The position numbers and the translations under genes are program-made. Positions 1-9,848 of a stretch of DNA of 64,000 nt are shown here, piece by piece (the stretch's first letter is position 1; each line of letters starts with the position of its first letter). Source of the DNA: JASGCP01 sp965263285 (GTDB lineage: Bacteria; Bacteroidota; Bacteroidia; Chitinophagales; Chitinophagaceae); contig CBDHHD010000016.1 in the NCBI GenBank assembly GCA_965263285.1, positions 1,488,001 through 1,552,000 on the forward strand, read 5' to 3'. The notes under the pieces were generated by a model, which saw only the letters and a list, made by a program, of their open reading frames with translations, ran no database searches and was not told the origin of the DNA.

Positions 1-173
1 ATTGCTTTACCTCCTAATTCAATAATTTCTTGTACTACTTTATTAGCAGGTTCTAAATGAATGTCAACCACATGTATTGTGGCTCCTTGTTTACTAAATG
101 CTAAAGCAATTGATTTGCCTATTCCACTTGCTCCGCCGGTAACTATTACTGACTTATTTGTATATGATAACAT
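1..173 (-). CDS. SDR family oxidoreductase (N-terminal fragment, runs off window)
   Basis: The first 57 codons of a short-chain dehydrogenase/reductase are visible, reading leftwards from ATG at 173-171. The protein opens MLSYTNKSVIVTGGASGIGK, which carries the TGxxxGxG dinucleotide-binding motif directly after the first beta strand, followed by an alanine-rich helix and 'HVVDI', where an acidic residue at the end of strand 2 would favour NAD(H) over NADP(H). The substrate cannot be judged because the catalytic Ser-Tyr-Lys lies outside the window. The gene has its own upstream region facing the R440 repeat at 330. The family call is firm; the specific function is unknown. Confidence 0.85.
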   Translation of the reverse strand, partial: MLSYTNKSVIVTGGASGIGKSIALAFSKQGATIHVVDIHLEPANKVVQEIIELGGKA

Positions 174-329
174 AAAATTGAAAGTTAAAATTTACTAATA
201 CTATCTTAATTGAATACCACAAATGTATATTTTTTTTAAATAAAAAAATGGGTTGAATTCAAGATTTAAGTGTAATATTTTTACAAATATAAAAAGTAAG
301 TTGAATTTAAAAAAATATTTTTGTTTTTT

Positions 330-816
330 GGCTACATCCTTTTTTAAGGTGCTAAGAGAAATACAGTTGTAACTACTTAGTTAACTCAATAGGTTTAATT
401 AAGTGTATGGATGATCGAATAAATAATTATATAGTATGAAAATAATAGGAAGTATATGATGGGGACAGCCCTCAGATAAAGAGCGTTACAAAACGAGGCG
501 AGCAAAGCGACCAGCGAGAATGTGGGGCGAAGTTTTTATATATGAATCGTTATGATGAGCATAAAGTATTTACATACAAGATAACTATGGATAAGCTCAT
601 CATAACGATTCATACCTAACCGCCTCCCCTTCATTCTCGCTAGCGTAGCGAGCCGTAGTTTTGTAGCTCTTTATCTGCAGGCTTGATTTTTTCTTTGTTT
701 CTTTCTTTTGTATCAAGACAAAAGAAAGAAAAAGATATAAAAAACGAGTATGAACCTATACATGAGTAGTTGCCATTTATTAAAAACCTCTTAACACCTT
801 AAAAAAGGATTTAGCC
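330..816. repeat. R440 palindromic repeat, diverged complete copy
   Basis: The whole 174-844 intergenic stretch is essentially one repeat copy. It begins GGCTACATCCTTTTTTAAGG and ends with the inverted form CCTTAAAAAAGGATTTAGCC. In between are the hallmark arms seen in other copies: 'gataaagagcgttacaaaacgag', the palindrome CTCGCTAGCGTAGCGAG, ATGAATCGTTATGATGAGC with its inverted partner, and a tttctttcttttgtatcaagacaaaagaaag hairpin. Both end sequences share the same substitutions relative to the common form (AAGG instead of GAGG), so the ends have stayed matched. No TIR of the larger MITE surrounds it. No coding content is supported. Confidence 0.75.
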
Positions 817-844
817 TCTTTTTTGAGGTGAAAAAATTCTTGCA

Positions 845-1876
845 TTACAAAATAATATTTACCTCGGGTTCTAAAGTAATATTAAATTTTTCTTTTATTG
901 ATATAATAATTTGTTGAGCAAACTCCCATATATCTTGTCCTGTAGCCCCTCCTTCATTTATAATAACTAATGGTTGTAAATGATAGCAACTTACTGTTCC
1001 TGCTTTGTTTTTTTTGCCCTTCCAACCCGCCTCCTCTAATAACCAAGCGGCAGGAATTTTTATCTTTTCTTGATATGCAAATACGGTTGGAATAGAAGTG
1101 TATTTTTTTTGAAGTTGTTGATAGAGATCAAGAGGTATCATAGGATTTTTAAAAAAACTACCAGCATTTCCATATTCACTAGGTGCAGGCAACTTACTTC
1201 TACGAATATCTATTATTGTATCTGCAATTATTTGTGCAGAAAGCTGGTGGTTGTTAATTCCTTTATTCGCTAATGCTTGTTTAAGTGCATGATAGTGAAT
1301 ATGCCACTGAGGTTGCTTAGGAAGTTGAAATGTAACAGATAAAATAACTCCCTTATTTTTTAATATATGTTTAAAAATGCTATCTCGGTATCCAAAATTA
1401 CAGTCTTCTTTATAAAAAATTTTTATTTTTTTATTTATAAAATCATACCATTCTAAGGAATAAAAAACATCTTTTACCTCTACTCCATAAGCACCAATAT
1501 TTTGTATAGGGGCGGCTCCTACTGTGCCAGGAATAAGTGATAAATTTTCTAATCCTCCCCACTTATTTACTAAACAATAAGATACAAGTGCATGCCACTC
1601 TTCTCCAGCTGCTGCTTTAATATACCTATAATGCATATCTTCATCTACTTGTGCTATGCCTTTTAATGCTTGACAAACAACCGTTCCTTGATACGCTTGA
1701 TGTATAAATAATATATTACTTCCTCCTCCTAATATAAGCAACGGATGGCTACGCATATATATATCTGAAATATATTCTATATCTCTTATGTCATTTAATA
1801 CATAAAATGCTTTTACCCATACATCTATTCCAAATGTATAATGTGGTTTTATATTATAATGCTCTAATACATTCAT
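845..1876 (-). CDS. murB: UDP-N-acetylenolpyruvoylglucosamine reductase MurB
   Basis: MurB reduces UDP-GlcNAc-enolpyruvate to UDP-MurNAc with NADPH and FAD, the second committed step of cytoplasmic peptidoglycan precursor synthesis. The 343-residue protein has the length of the E. coli-type (type I) enzyme. Visible motifs are the FAD-binding GGGSNIL near residue 50, the long IPGTVGAAPIQNIGAYG segment near residues 115-131, the catalytic Arg in YRDSIFK, the proton-donor Ser in GSFFKNP near residue 242, and the C-terminal Glu in LEPEVNIIL. The ATG start lies about 18-25 bp from a TATATTTG promoter (1894-1901). It stands alone, reading away from the IS1634 copy. Peptidoglycan synthesis is also represented by mtgA at 28.5 kb. 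Confidence 0.95.
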   Translation of the reverse strand: MNVLEHYNIKPHYTFGIDVWVKAFYVLNDIRDIEYISDIYMRSHPLLILGGGSNILFIHQAYQGTVVCQALKGIAQVDEDMHYRYIKAAAGEEWHALVSYCLVNKWGGLENLSLIPGTVGAAPIQNIGAYGVEVKDVFYSLEWYDFINKKIKIFYKEDCNFGYRDSIFKHILKNKGVILSVTFQLPKQPQWHIHYHALKQALANKGINNHQLSAQIIADTIIDIRRSKLPAPSEYGNAGSFFKNPMIPLDLYQQLQKKYTSIPTVFAYQEKIKIPAAWLLEEAGWKGKKNKAGTVSCYHLQPLVIINEGGATGQDIWEFAQQIIISIKEKFNITLEPEVNIIL

Positions 1877-1893
1877 TGTAAAAGTTAATATAA

Positions 1894-1901
1894 CAAATAT
1901 A
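1894..1901 (-). promoter_or_regulatory. Bacteroidota-type -7 box for murB
   Basis: On the minus strand this reads TATATTTG, the TAnnTTTG box used by the primary sigma factor of Bacteroidota, 18 bp upstream of the murB ATG. No clear -33 TTG was aligned. Confidence 0.5.
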
Positions 1902-2109
1902 CAATAAATCTTGTTTTGCTTATGTACAATTGCTCATCGCCTCATTAAAAAATTTTATCTTTTGTAGAAATAACAGACTTGATTAAATCCTTTTTTTAGC
2001 TATAAGAAATTTTAGTTATCGGTAGCTTTTATTGCCTTTAATATATTGAACTTAGTGTTGGATTTTAGTGGTTTAAAGTCATTGTTAAAATTGAAAGCTT
2101 CCTTTTTAT

Positions 2110-4005
2110 AGCGGATCTTCCTGTAAAATTTAATAATAAAATCTGTGAAATGCCTTTGTAGCATTGACTTTACAGAAAAATAGCATTAATTTTTTTAATA
2201 TCTATAAAACCATGGTATGTAATTTTATTTTTAACTTATGTAAAATATTGGTCTGATCTTCATTAAAAAGATCAGGTACTTTCTTTATTTGAAGATCTTT
2301 GTTTTTATAAATTTGATATTGAATAGTATTGAGACTTTCTAATATACTGGATTGTGTTAACCCAAGTGTTTTGCATTCGTCCCATATATATTTCATTATT
2401 ATATAACCTAACCTAACATGCATACAAACACATGCCCCCTTGTTCTACTTTCTTTTCTAACATACACCGGCTGAATTTCTTCAAAACTTTGTTTAAAAGT
2501 TCTAAATGCTTGCTCTACCAAGGCTACATCTTTGTACTTTTGATGTATATATTCCTTATCCCCATCTCTTTCATTTACATTTGTTTTAATAACATAATAA
2601 CCATCTAATTTGCTTTTTTCTGTCCATCGCTCTTGATTCATCATGATACTAAAAACAGGATCCTGCTGTTTTATTTCTATATATTCTGTAGCCTTATATT
2701 TACTTATTTTATCTTGAATTTTCTTTGTCATAGTCCCTGTCTTTGCATAGGGATGTTCTAATAAATGTTTGTTTGCTTTTTCAACGAGTTCTCGTATTTT
2801 GTTTATCATACTATTCCTATTAACTTGAACCTCTGCAGCACGATAAGGATTTCTTCTTAATAATAATCTCTCTTCTTTATAGATAACTTCAGTTAAGTCT
2901 TCATCAAATAAACCTATTTGTATTATGTTGTCTTTTAATAATGTCTCTATTTCGGGACTCGTAATAGAGGTTATATAATGCCAATTTAAATCTTTTATCT
3001 CTTCAATCCCATTTTTCTTAAGCATCCCTTTATCTCCCACCATTACCACATTCTTAACACCAAAATTATCCTTCAATTTATTAAATTGGTCAGATACTGT
3101 TTTGGTATCATTCGTATTACCTTTAAACACTTGAACACTAACAGGATAGCCTGCGTCGTCACAAAGCAATCCAACAACGATTTGCATCTTCCCTCTTTTT
3201 TTGTCTCTATTATAACCAAAGGTAGCCAACTCGTTTTTCTCCCCTTCAAAATACACAGAAGTAACATCGTATAAATATAAGGTAGGTATATCCTTGCCTT
3301 TATGTCGAATATTAAATAGTCTTTGCTCTATCTTTTCTTGATTTTTGCTTAGCCAATCTAAATTTTCATATAAATCATCCTCATTAAATTTATCAAGAGA
3401 AAGGAGACTGCTTGCATCATTTATTTTTACCCATTCTTTAGCCAAATATAATCTTGATCTTTGATTAAGCACTCTGCCAATTATTTGAAACAAGGCTAAT
3501 GTAGATTGGCGGATATCTTTCCCTAAAGACGCTTCAATACCTAGCCTCTTAACAATTTCTAAAACACAAAAACTGCCCCCAACAGATTTCCCCTGAATAA
3601 TTTGCCCACTATTCTCAACAACACTATTAAGAATATGGTCAATATGCTGCTCGGTGTCTTTATTCTTTTTTAAATAATCTTTTATAAGAGCAACAATAGG
3701 ATCAGGGCAATGTGTTAAATTAGCTACATATTTTTTACGAACCTTATTCCCTTCTCTATACGATTCTGTTAAATAGACAGTCTTATAAATTTTATTACCC
3801 TTTTTGCGCCTGGATTCTTGTATATACATAAAAATATCTACATTAAAAAAAGCAAATATAGTTTATTTTATTGATTGTAAAAGTTAAATTATATTTAAAG
3901 TCGCAGGTACATTTAACACACTTTTTAAACGATATTTAACACAACTATTTGATAATAAAGCAATTGTGTATTTTTTTTACACATTTTAACAAAGGAACAT
4001 CCGCT
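2110..4005 (-). mobile_element. IS1634-family insertion sequence, copy 1 (inactivated)
   Basis: The ends are imperfect inverted repeats: AGCGGATCTTCCT at 2110 and, inverted, AGGAACATCCGCT ending at 4005. The element (about 1.9 kb) holds one transposase gene on the minus strand and is nearly identical, in the opposite orientation, to the copy at 8067-9940. Its right end lies inside an ISL3-like transposase remnant, so it is a nested insertion. No convincing target duplication is seen, and the flanking ATA/TAT makes the outermost base ambiguous. Confidence 0.8.
2202..3829 (-). pseudogene. IS1634-family (IS4-like DDE) transposase, frameshifted
   Basis: Starting at ATG 3829 the frame encodes 473 residues of a DDE transposase, including VTSVYFEGEKNELATFGYNRDKKRGKMQI (first Asp region), VVMVGDKGM (second Asp) and the C-terminal 'EQAFRTFKQSFEEIQPVYVR' with the catalytic Glu. 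It then stops right after 'VFVCMLG'. The remaining 60-70 residues continue in another frame to 2202. Comparison with copy 2 shows a 5-bp tandem duplication (cctaacctaa) at about 2410-2420 as the cause. The gene is therefore broken near its C-terminus and most likely inactive. Confidence 0.85.
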
Positions 4006-4298
4006 ATAAGCATGGCTATCTTACCTGTTTCTTGATTACTTAAGATAGTACAATAATGACCATTGATCATTTTCTCATCTATACACATACTATGACCTAT
4101 ATGGTATGGATTTAATATATGTACCACCTTTTCTTTGACTACTTCTCCTGTAGTATCATTTATTTCAACTACCTTATGTGAAGCAAAATTGCCTTCTTGC
4201 TTATCTTTATGGTAGTCGATTATCACATCTTTATACCAAGTAAATAAAGTACGGGGAGTATAAAAAAATATGTCTAAACTTATCATAGCAATTTGCAT
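3945..4298 (-). pseudogene. ISL3-type transposase remnant interrupted by IS1634 copy 1
   Basis: A 117-codon frame whose first ~98 residues include IDEKMINGHYCTILSNQETG, resembling the first catalytic Asp region of ISL3/ISAon1-like transposases (DE...Y.T...N..TG). Beyond 4005 the frame simply runs into the terminal sequence of the inserted IS1634 copy, so its last ~20 residues are not native. The upstream N-terminal domain and the downstream catalytic residues are missing. It is part of a scattered set of ISL3 remnants (also 7688-7822 and 18860-18957). ISL3 rather than another DDE family is inferred from motif similarity by eye. Confidence 0.6.
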
Positions 4299-4625
4299 CT
4301 ACTTATCTGCCGTTATTTTTACTATCGTAGCAAGCCATATTTTTAAAAAATACATGGTGGTTTTATACTATTTATCTACAAACAAAGTATATTTTTACCC
4401 GCTTTTTTAAATAATATCAAATAACTAATTAATATATTAATATAATTATTGATAGCGCTTCAAAAAAAGATTTAACCGTTATCTTTGCTTTTAATAAAAT
4501 AATATATTAAATTACTTGAATCTTACATTCCTTGTAAAATATAAAGATAGAATTATACATTTACAAGCAAAGAGTTATCAAGGAAATAATTAATTTGTAT
4601 AAATAAAATTTGTTAACTTGTAAAC
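4299..4625. other. Intergenic stretch, nothing recognised
   Basis: Very AT-rich, with no repeat copy, RNA gene or frame that could be supported. It presumably holds the promoter of the downstream exporter gene, but no clean TAnnTTTG box was assigned. Confidence 0.4.
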
Positions 4626-5261
4626 ATGACAAATATTGCTTTAATTAGAGGGTTGCTATTAGGCTTATTACTTAGCTTTGGCATGGGGCCTGTTGTATTT
4701 GCAGTAATAAAACAGAGCATTACTAATGGATTAAAAGGAGGATTTTCATTTATATTAGGCGTAAGCGCTAGCGATTTTACACTCGTTACTTTTAGTCAAT
4801 TATTTAGTGAACTTATAGATAATATATTAGATTATAAAAATGTTATTGCTATCATTGGTAGCTCTATACTTATTTGTATTGGACTGTATTATATTTTTCT
4901 AAAGAAAATAAATAAAAATAGTCTTTCAATTGAAGGTGTATCATTAAGTAAAACAGCTGGAGTAAAGATTTTTATGTCTGGGTATCTTATGAATATACTT
5001 AATCCAGGTGTAATTGGTTTTTGGTTTATTTTAGCATCGTCTGTTGGCGAATATGGTCTATCTTATCGTATAACTATGTTTCTTACTTGTCTAATTGTTA
5101 TTTTACTATGCGATAGTCTTAAAGTACTATTAGCTAATAAAATACGCCAAAGAATAACTTTAAATACCATTAAAAGAATTAATAAAATTGCAGGAATTGT
5201 TCTTATATTATTTGGCATTGGGCTGATTATTACAAATTTTGTTTTTAAAAATAAAATATAG
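4626..5261 (+). CDS. LysE/RhtB-family amino-acid exporter
   Basis: The 211-residue protein is almost entirely membrane-embedded, with about six predicted hydrophobic segments. It begins 'ALIRGLLLGLLLSFGMGPVVFAVIKQSI..GLKGGFSFILGVSASD', the conserved N-terminal helix pair of the LysE superfamily, in which the G(P) turn and the 'G...G...D' pattern recur. 'SGYLMNILNPGVIGFWF' matches the second conserved block with Asn-Pro. Family members export amino acids such as lysine, threonine or homoserine across the inner membrane by proton antiport; the substrate cannot be told. It is a single gene, followed by a decayed R440 repeat. Confidence 0.85.
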   Translation: MTNIALIRGLLLGLLLSFGMGPVVFAVIKQSITNGLKGGFSFILGVSASDFTLVTFSQLFSELIDNILDYKNVIAIIGSSILICIGLYYIFLKKINKNSLSIEGVSLSKTAGVKIFMSGYLMNILNPGVIGFWFILASSVGEYGLSYRITMFLTCLIVILLCDSLKVLLANKIRQRITLNTIKRINKIAGIVLILFGIGLIITNFVFKNKI

Positions 5262-5267
5262 AGTAAC

Positions 5268-5690
5268 TACTTGACTAAATATTTTTTAAGGTGCTGGGAA
5301 GGGGATATTCATATTTTTGCAACTGCTCATGTATAAGTTAGTATTCGTTTTATTATACCTTTTTCTTTCTTTTATCTTGATACAAAAAAAGAAACAAAGA
5401 AAAAATCAAGCCTGCAGATAAATGGTAGAGGCACATAATGATTTGTCTATACTATGGCTCGCTACACTATAGAGAATAATGGGAAGCGGTTAGATATGAA
5501 TGGTAAAGCGTATAGATCATTCTTTATTTTGTATAACTTGTTAAAACGAAATAGCCACTTACTTTAATAAACTCGCTGAGCTGATTGCTACCCATTTTGT
5601 AATGATCTATAATTTGAAGGCAGTCCTGACGAGATAGTCCCTATTAGTTCCATGCATACACTTATTTCAACACTAATCTACCTAAAGAGA
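5268..5690. repeat. R440 repeat, strongly decayed copy
   Basis: From 'attttttaaggtgctggg' onwards the order of R440 landmarks is kept in the reverse arrangement: the poly-pyrimidine hairpin (tttctttcttttatcttgatacaaaaaaagaaac), 'aatcaagcctgcagataaa', a damaged ggctcgctacactatagagaata palindrome, 'gggaagcggttagatatgaat', and 'gaaggcagtcctgacgagatagtcc'. The right end is no longer recognisable. This accounts for most of the 5262-5764 gap. Confidence 0.55.
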
Positions 5691-5764
5691 TCTATTGAAT
5701 AAACTAAATACAATTACTAAATAAGTCGTTATTCCTACTTTACTTGTTTAAAAAATGTGAATAG

Positions 5765-6703
5765 TTATTTTTTTTTAATGTTATTGATATAATTTATTAC
5801 TTGTATATCTTCGAGTTTAGTATTTTCTTTACCCGCATATAATTTTTTTCTATTTTTAAACCAATTTGTATTTAAGCTTGTAGTGATAAGAGCAAAAGAA
5901 AAAAGTGCCACCATCCCATACATAGACCATTTCGCCAATATATACTGTTTCTTAAATATAGGATAGGTATTATCTATTATATTCTTCTTCTTATTTTCCT
6001 TAAAGTTAATTATTTTTATACCCAATGGTTGAGCCATGATTTTAGAAGTAACAAAAGGATTTTTGTTTTCTTTTTTTAGATTCATTAAGATAGGAGCTTT
6101 ATTTTCTTTTAATTCTTCTTGTACTGACTGTGTTGTTGGCAACACTAATTTGAGGGGGGTATCTAAAGAGTGAATCTTTTGTATTATATTGTGTTGTAAA
6201 TTATTAAAATACCCTGATGGTATAGCGTATGTGCTTTTGTTTTCTTTTTTTATATTTTTAATTTGTAATGCGTTTGCAATCTCTAACTCTTCTTGTGTAG
6301 AAGTGTATAATCGTGTTTTATTTAAAATTTCATTTATAAGGTTAGTAAAATAATGATATGGAATTTGAAATAATTCAGTCTTTGAGTAAGAGGTTAATAT
6401 ATGTGTATTAGCATAAGTTAATTCTTTATTTAAATTAAGTTGATGTATTTTATGTAAAACACAAGTAGAAAGTTGATTAAAATAATTTGCGTCTTTTATT
6501 TGATAGGGGTCATCGTGAATAGGAGATGATAGAGGTAGAACACGCTTTTTTAATGCGTCTATTTTTTTTTTGTTTTTTGCAAAATAATTAATAGGAACAA
6601 TATAAGGATTCAATAAATTATTTAATCCTTGTAATAAAGGAGCATCCAATAATTCTTTTTGCCAATCTTTGCTGTGAGCATTGAAACCTGTATTATGTTT
6701 CAT
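5765..6703 (-). CDS. Putative anti-sigma-like membrane protein with repeated P-x-YF modules
   Basis: A 312-residue protein encoded 40 bp downstream of an ECF sigma factor on the same strand. It has a long hydrophilic region, one hydrophobic segment near residues 252-272 (WSMYGMVALFSFALITT), and a short Lys-rich tail. The hydrophilic part contains four similar modules of the form (I/V)P..YF..L...I..K: VPINYFAKNKKKIDAL, IKDANYFNQLSTCVLHKI, IPYHYFTNLINEILNK and IPSGYFNNLQHNIIQKI. Position next to rpoE, a single central membrane pass and a cytoplasmic-looking N-terminus suggest a membrane-anchored sigma regulator. No zinc-type HxxxCxxC anti-sigma motif is present, so this is inference from context. 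Confidence 0.5.
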   Translation of the reverse strand: MKHNTGFNAHSKDWQKELLDAPLLQGLNNLLNPYIVPINYFAKNKKKIDALKKRVLPLSSPIHDDPYQIKDANYFNQLSTCVLHKIHQLNLNKELTYANTHILTSYSKTELFQIPYHYFTNLINEILNKTRLYTSTQEELEIANALQIKNIKKENKSTYAIPSGYFNNLQHNIIQKIHSLDTPLKLVLPTTQSVQEELKENKAPILMNLKKENKNPFVTSKIMAQPLGIKIINFKENKKKNIIDNTYPIFKKQYILAKWSMYGMVALFSFALITTSLNTNWFKNRKKLYAGKENTKLEDIQVINYINNIKKK

Positions 6704-6743
6704 ATATTAAAAATTTTATATTATTCATTTTAATGGTTCTATT

Positions 6744-7343
6744 TTAATATGACTTGTCTTCTTTTAATATGCTCTCAATTTTTTTTACTGCTAAGTGATA
6801 ATTTGTTTTTAAAGCACTTTCACTTGTTCCTAATATTTTTTCAATCTCTTCATATGGTAATTCTTCAAAATATCTTAAATTAAATACTAATTTTTGCTGT
6901 TTAGGTAATGTTTGAATAGCCAATTGTAATTTCCATTCTGCTTTTTTTGTATCAAAATTTTCTTCTGCTTTTACTTCATTGCTAAAATCGAAAACTTCAT
7001 CGTCACCAGAATCATTACTTTTTCGCAAATCTAATGCTGTCAATGGTCTTCGTTTTTTTTGTTTAATAAAATTTAATGATTCATTAATAGCTATACGATA
7101 AATCCAAGTGTATAATTTACTTTGCTCATTAAAGTCCTGCAAATTTTTCCAAACTTTAATGAATACATTTTGTACTGTATCATTTGTGTCTTCATGATTT
7201 ACAAGCATTCTTCTAATTTGCCAATAAATTTTTTCTTGATATTTATTTACGATGACCATAAAAACATTTTCTTTTTCTTCATTATTTCCAGAAACAAATT
7301 TTTTTATTAATTCCGCCTCATTATCATAACTATTTGTGTTCAT
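6744..7343 (-). CDS. RNA polymerase sigma factor, ECF (sigma-70 family)
   Basis: The 199-residue protein has region 2 near residues 15-95 ('NKYQEKIYWQIRRMLVNHEDTNDTVQNVFIKVWKNL', 'LYTWIYRIAINESLNFIKQKKRR') and region 4 near residues 140-190 ('LPKQQKLVFNLRYFEELPYEEIEKILGTSESALKTNYHLAVKKI'). It lacks regions 1 and 3, as ECF sigma factors do. ATG 7343 is preferred over an upstream ATG at 7379 because it gives MNTNSYD directly before the conserved helix and because a TATATTTG box ends at about 7368, inside the longer version. It is followed by the putative membrane anti-sigma gene. Confidence 0.9.
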   Translation of the reverse strand: MNTNSYDNEAELIKKFVSGNNEEKENVFMVIVNKYQEKIYWQIRRMLVNHEDTNDTVQNVFIKVWKNLQDFNEQSKLYTWIYRIAINESLNFIKQKKRRPLTALDLRKSNDSGDDEVFDFSNEVKAEENFDTKKAEWKLQLAIQTLPKQQKLVFNLRYFEELPYEEIEKILGTSESALKTNYHLAVKKIESILKEDKSY

Positions 7344-7368
7344 TATGTTTATATTTACGATGAGAATG

Positions 7369-7376
7369 CAAATATA
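7369..7376 (-). promoter_or_regulatory. -7 box (TATATTTG) for the sigma-factor gene
   Basis: The minus strand reads TATATTTGC about 25 bp upstream of ATG 7343. It lies inside the coding frame of the longer start, which is the main reason to reject that start. Confidence 0.45.
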
Positions 7377-7651
7377 CAATAATAACTAAAATAATCAAAT
7401 AACTAATACACAATAATATACTTAAATCTAAACAACAATATCAATGAACATTTAATTTACTTAAAACAATAACTAACATTGCTATGACAATTAGTTTTAA
7501 AAAAGGTTTAATTGTTAAAAAAATTATAACTATTTAGCAAGTGGCATTTTAGTTATTTTTCGCTACTAAAAATATGATTTTAGCATAAATTTATTTGCAA
7601 TTTTATATTATATAGTATAAATTTTGGTTATTTTAAAAAAATAAATGTTTG

Positions 7652-7687
7652 GGCTACATCTTTTTTTGAGGTGCTGGGGGGGGGGCT
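7652..7687. repeat. R440 repeat, solo left end with G-run
   Basis: GGCTACATCTTTTTTTGAGGTGCTG followed by a run of nine to ten G and then ISL3-type transposase sequence. Only the terminal ~27 bp of R440 are present, so this is a truncated copy fused to another remnant. Confidence 0.6.
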
Positions 7688-7822
7688 AAAATAAATTTGG
7701 AGTCTGTAGAAGACAAAGTCTCTATTTCTCATGCTATAATTGTTAATAATAAATCTTTGAATACGGGCGTTTAAATTTTCAGCTTTGGCATTAATTAATC
7801 CTTTTTTAAAATACCTTTAACC
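7688..7822 (-). pseudogene. ISL3-type transposase C-terminal remnant
   Basis: Read on the minus strand this stretch encodes YFKKGLINAKAENLNARIQ followed by RFIINNYSMRNRDFVFYRLQIYF. It resembles the C-terminal end of ISL3/ISAon1-like transposases: (A)E.(F/L)NA(K/R)I..F, then R....FF.YR...Y, carrying the last catalytic Glu. No upstream domain is attached, and the frame runs into the R440 end. The 7823-8066 interval holds another short frame next to the IS end (8000-8057, minus, ...LERRAWYDELFSKIDD) that was not identified. Confidence 0.6.
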
Positions 7823-8209
7823 CAAATTTTGCAGTTGAAGAATAATTAAAAAATGCAAAGTGGTTATACCCATACAATAAGATTAGTGTAATAGAGTATC
7901 ATGACTCATTCGTCTTTTTAGTGTTATCTCATGCTATTGGAACATTATTTTCTATTGTTTAATATACAAGTTATTTACAAAAGCTAAAAGGGGGAGAGGA
8001 ATCATCAATTTTACTAAACAACTCATCATACCAGGCTCTTCTTTCTAATGGAACTGATAGTTTTAACGGATGTCCCTTTATTAAAATGTGTTAAAAAAAT
8101 ACACAATTACTTTATTATCAAATAGTTATGTTATTTATCGTTTAAAAAATATGTTAAATGTACCTGCGACTTTAACTATAATTTAACTTTTAAAATAAAT
8201 AAAATAAAC

Positions 8210-8217
8210 TATATTTG
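8210..8217 (+). promoter_or_regulatory. Transposase promoter (TATATTTG) of IS1634 copy 2
   Basis: TATATTTGC lies 23 bp before the transposase ATG at 8240. The same sequence is present in copy 1. Confidence 0.45.
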
Positions 8218-8239
8218 CTTTTTTAATGTAGATATTTTT

Positions 8240-9848
8240 ATGTATATACAAGAATCAAGGCGCAAAAAGGGTAATAAAATTTATAAGACTGTCTATTTAA
8301 CAGAATCGTATAGAGAAGGGAATAAGGTTCGTAAAAAATATGTAGCTAATTTAACACATTGCCCTGATCCTATTGTTGCTCTTATAAAAGATTATTTAAA
8401 AAAGAATAAAGACACCGAGCAGCATATTGACCATATTCTTAATAGTGTTGTTGAGAATAGTGGGCAAATTATTCAGGGGAAATCTGTTGGGGGCAGTTTT
8501 TGTGTTTTAGAAATTGTTAAGAGGCTAGGTATTGAAGCGTCTTTAGGGAAAGATATCCGCCAATCTACATTAGCCTTGTTTCAAATAATTGGCAGAGTGC
8601 TTAATCAAAGATCAAGATTATATTTGGCTAAAGAATGGGTAAAAATAAATGATGCAAACAGTCTCCTTTCTCTTGATAAATTTAATGAGGATGATTTATA
8701 TGAAAATTTAGACTGGTTAAGTAAAAATCAAGAAAAGATAGAGCAAAGACTATTTAATATTCGATATAAAGGCAAGGATATACCTATTTTGTATTTGTAC
8801 GATGTTACTTCTGTGTATTTTGAAGGGGAGAAAAACGAGTTGGCTACGAGACAAAAAAAGAGGGAAGATGCAAATCGTTGTTGGATTGCTTTGTGACGAC
8901 GCAGGCTATCCTGTTAGTGTTCAAGTGTTTAAAGGTAATACGAATGATACCAAAACAGTATCTGACCAATTTAATAAATTGAAGGATAATTTTGGTGTTA
9001 AGAATGTGGTAATGGTGGGAGATAAAGGGATGCTTAAGAAAAATGGGATTGAAGAGATAAAAGATTTAAATTGGCATTATATAACCTCTATTACGAGTCC
9101 CGAAATAGAGACATTATTAAAAGACAATATAATACAAATAGGTTTATTTGATGAGGACTTAACTGAAGTTATCTATAAAGAAGAGAGGTTATTATTAAGA
9201 AGAAATCCTTATCGTGCTGCAGAGGTGCAAGCTAATAGGAATAGTATGATAAACAAAATACGAGAACTCGTTGAAAAAGCAAACAAACATTTATTAGAAC
9301 ATCCCTATGCAAAGACAGGGACTATGACAAAGAAAATTCAAGATAAAATAAGTAAATATAAGGCTACAGAATATATAGAAATAAAACAGCAGGATCGTGT
9401 TTTTAGTATCATGATAAATCAAGAGCAATGGGCAGAAAAAAGCAAATTAGATGGTTGTTATGTTATTAAAACGAATGTAAATGAAAGAGATGGGGATAAG
9501 GAATATATACATCAAAAGTACAAAGATGTAGCCTTGGTAGAGCAGGCATTTAGAACTTTTAAACAAAGCTTTGAAGAAATACAGCCAGTGTATGTTAGAA
9601 AAGAAAGTAGAACAAGGGGACATGTGTTTGTATGCATGTTAGGTTATATAATAATGAAATATATATGGGACGAATGCAAAACACTTGGGTTAACACAAGC
9701 TAGTATATTAGAAAGTCTCAATGCTATTCAATATCAAATTTATAAAAACAAAGATATTCAAATAAAGAAAGTACCTGATGTTTTCAATGAAGATCAGACC
9801 AATATTTTACATAAATTAAAAATAAAATTACATACCATGGTTTTGTAG
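8240..9848 (+). pseudogene. IS1634-family transposase, frameshifted by a 14-bp deletion
   Basis: The first frame (8240-8896) matches copy 1 for about 200 residues up to NELAT and then goes out of frame; the correct frame resumes at 'RDKKRGKMQIVVG' and runs to 9848. Against copy 1 the sequence ggctac|gagacaaa lacks 14 bp that encode FGYNR in the first catalytic region. The C-terminal half here is intact (VCMLGYIIMKYIWDECKTLG...), exactly where copy 1 is broken. Together the two copies allow reconstruction of a complete ~536-residue transposase, but neither copy encodes one. Confidence 0.85.

Noticed and set aside
2408..3829. Treating the 473-codon IS frame and the downstream 73-codon frame as two genes
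   Set aside because: Comparison with the second IS copy shows a 5-bp duplication splits one transposase gene.
8000..8057. Short minus-strand frame (LERRAWYDELFSKIDD) as a gene
   Set aside because: About 25 codons between an IS end and stops, no start and no recognised family.
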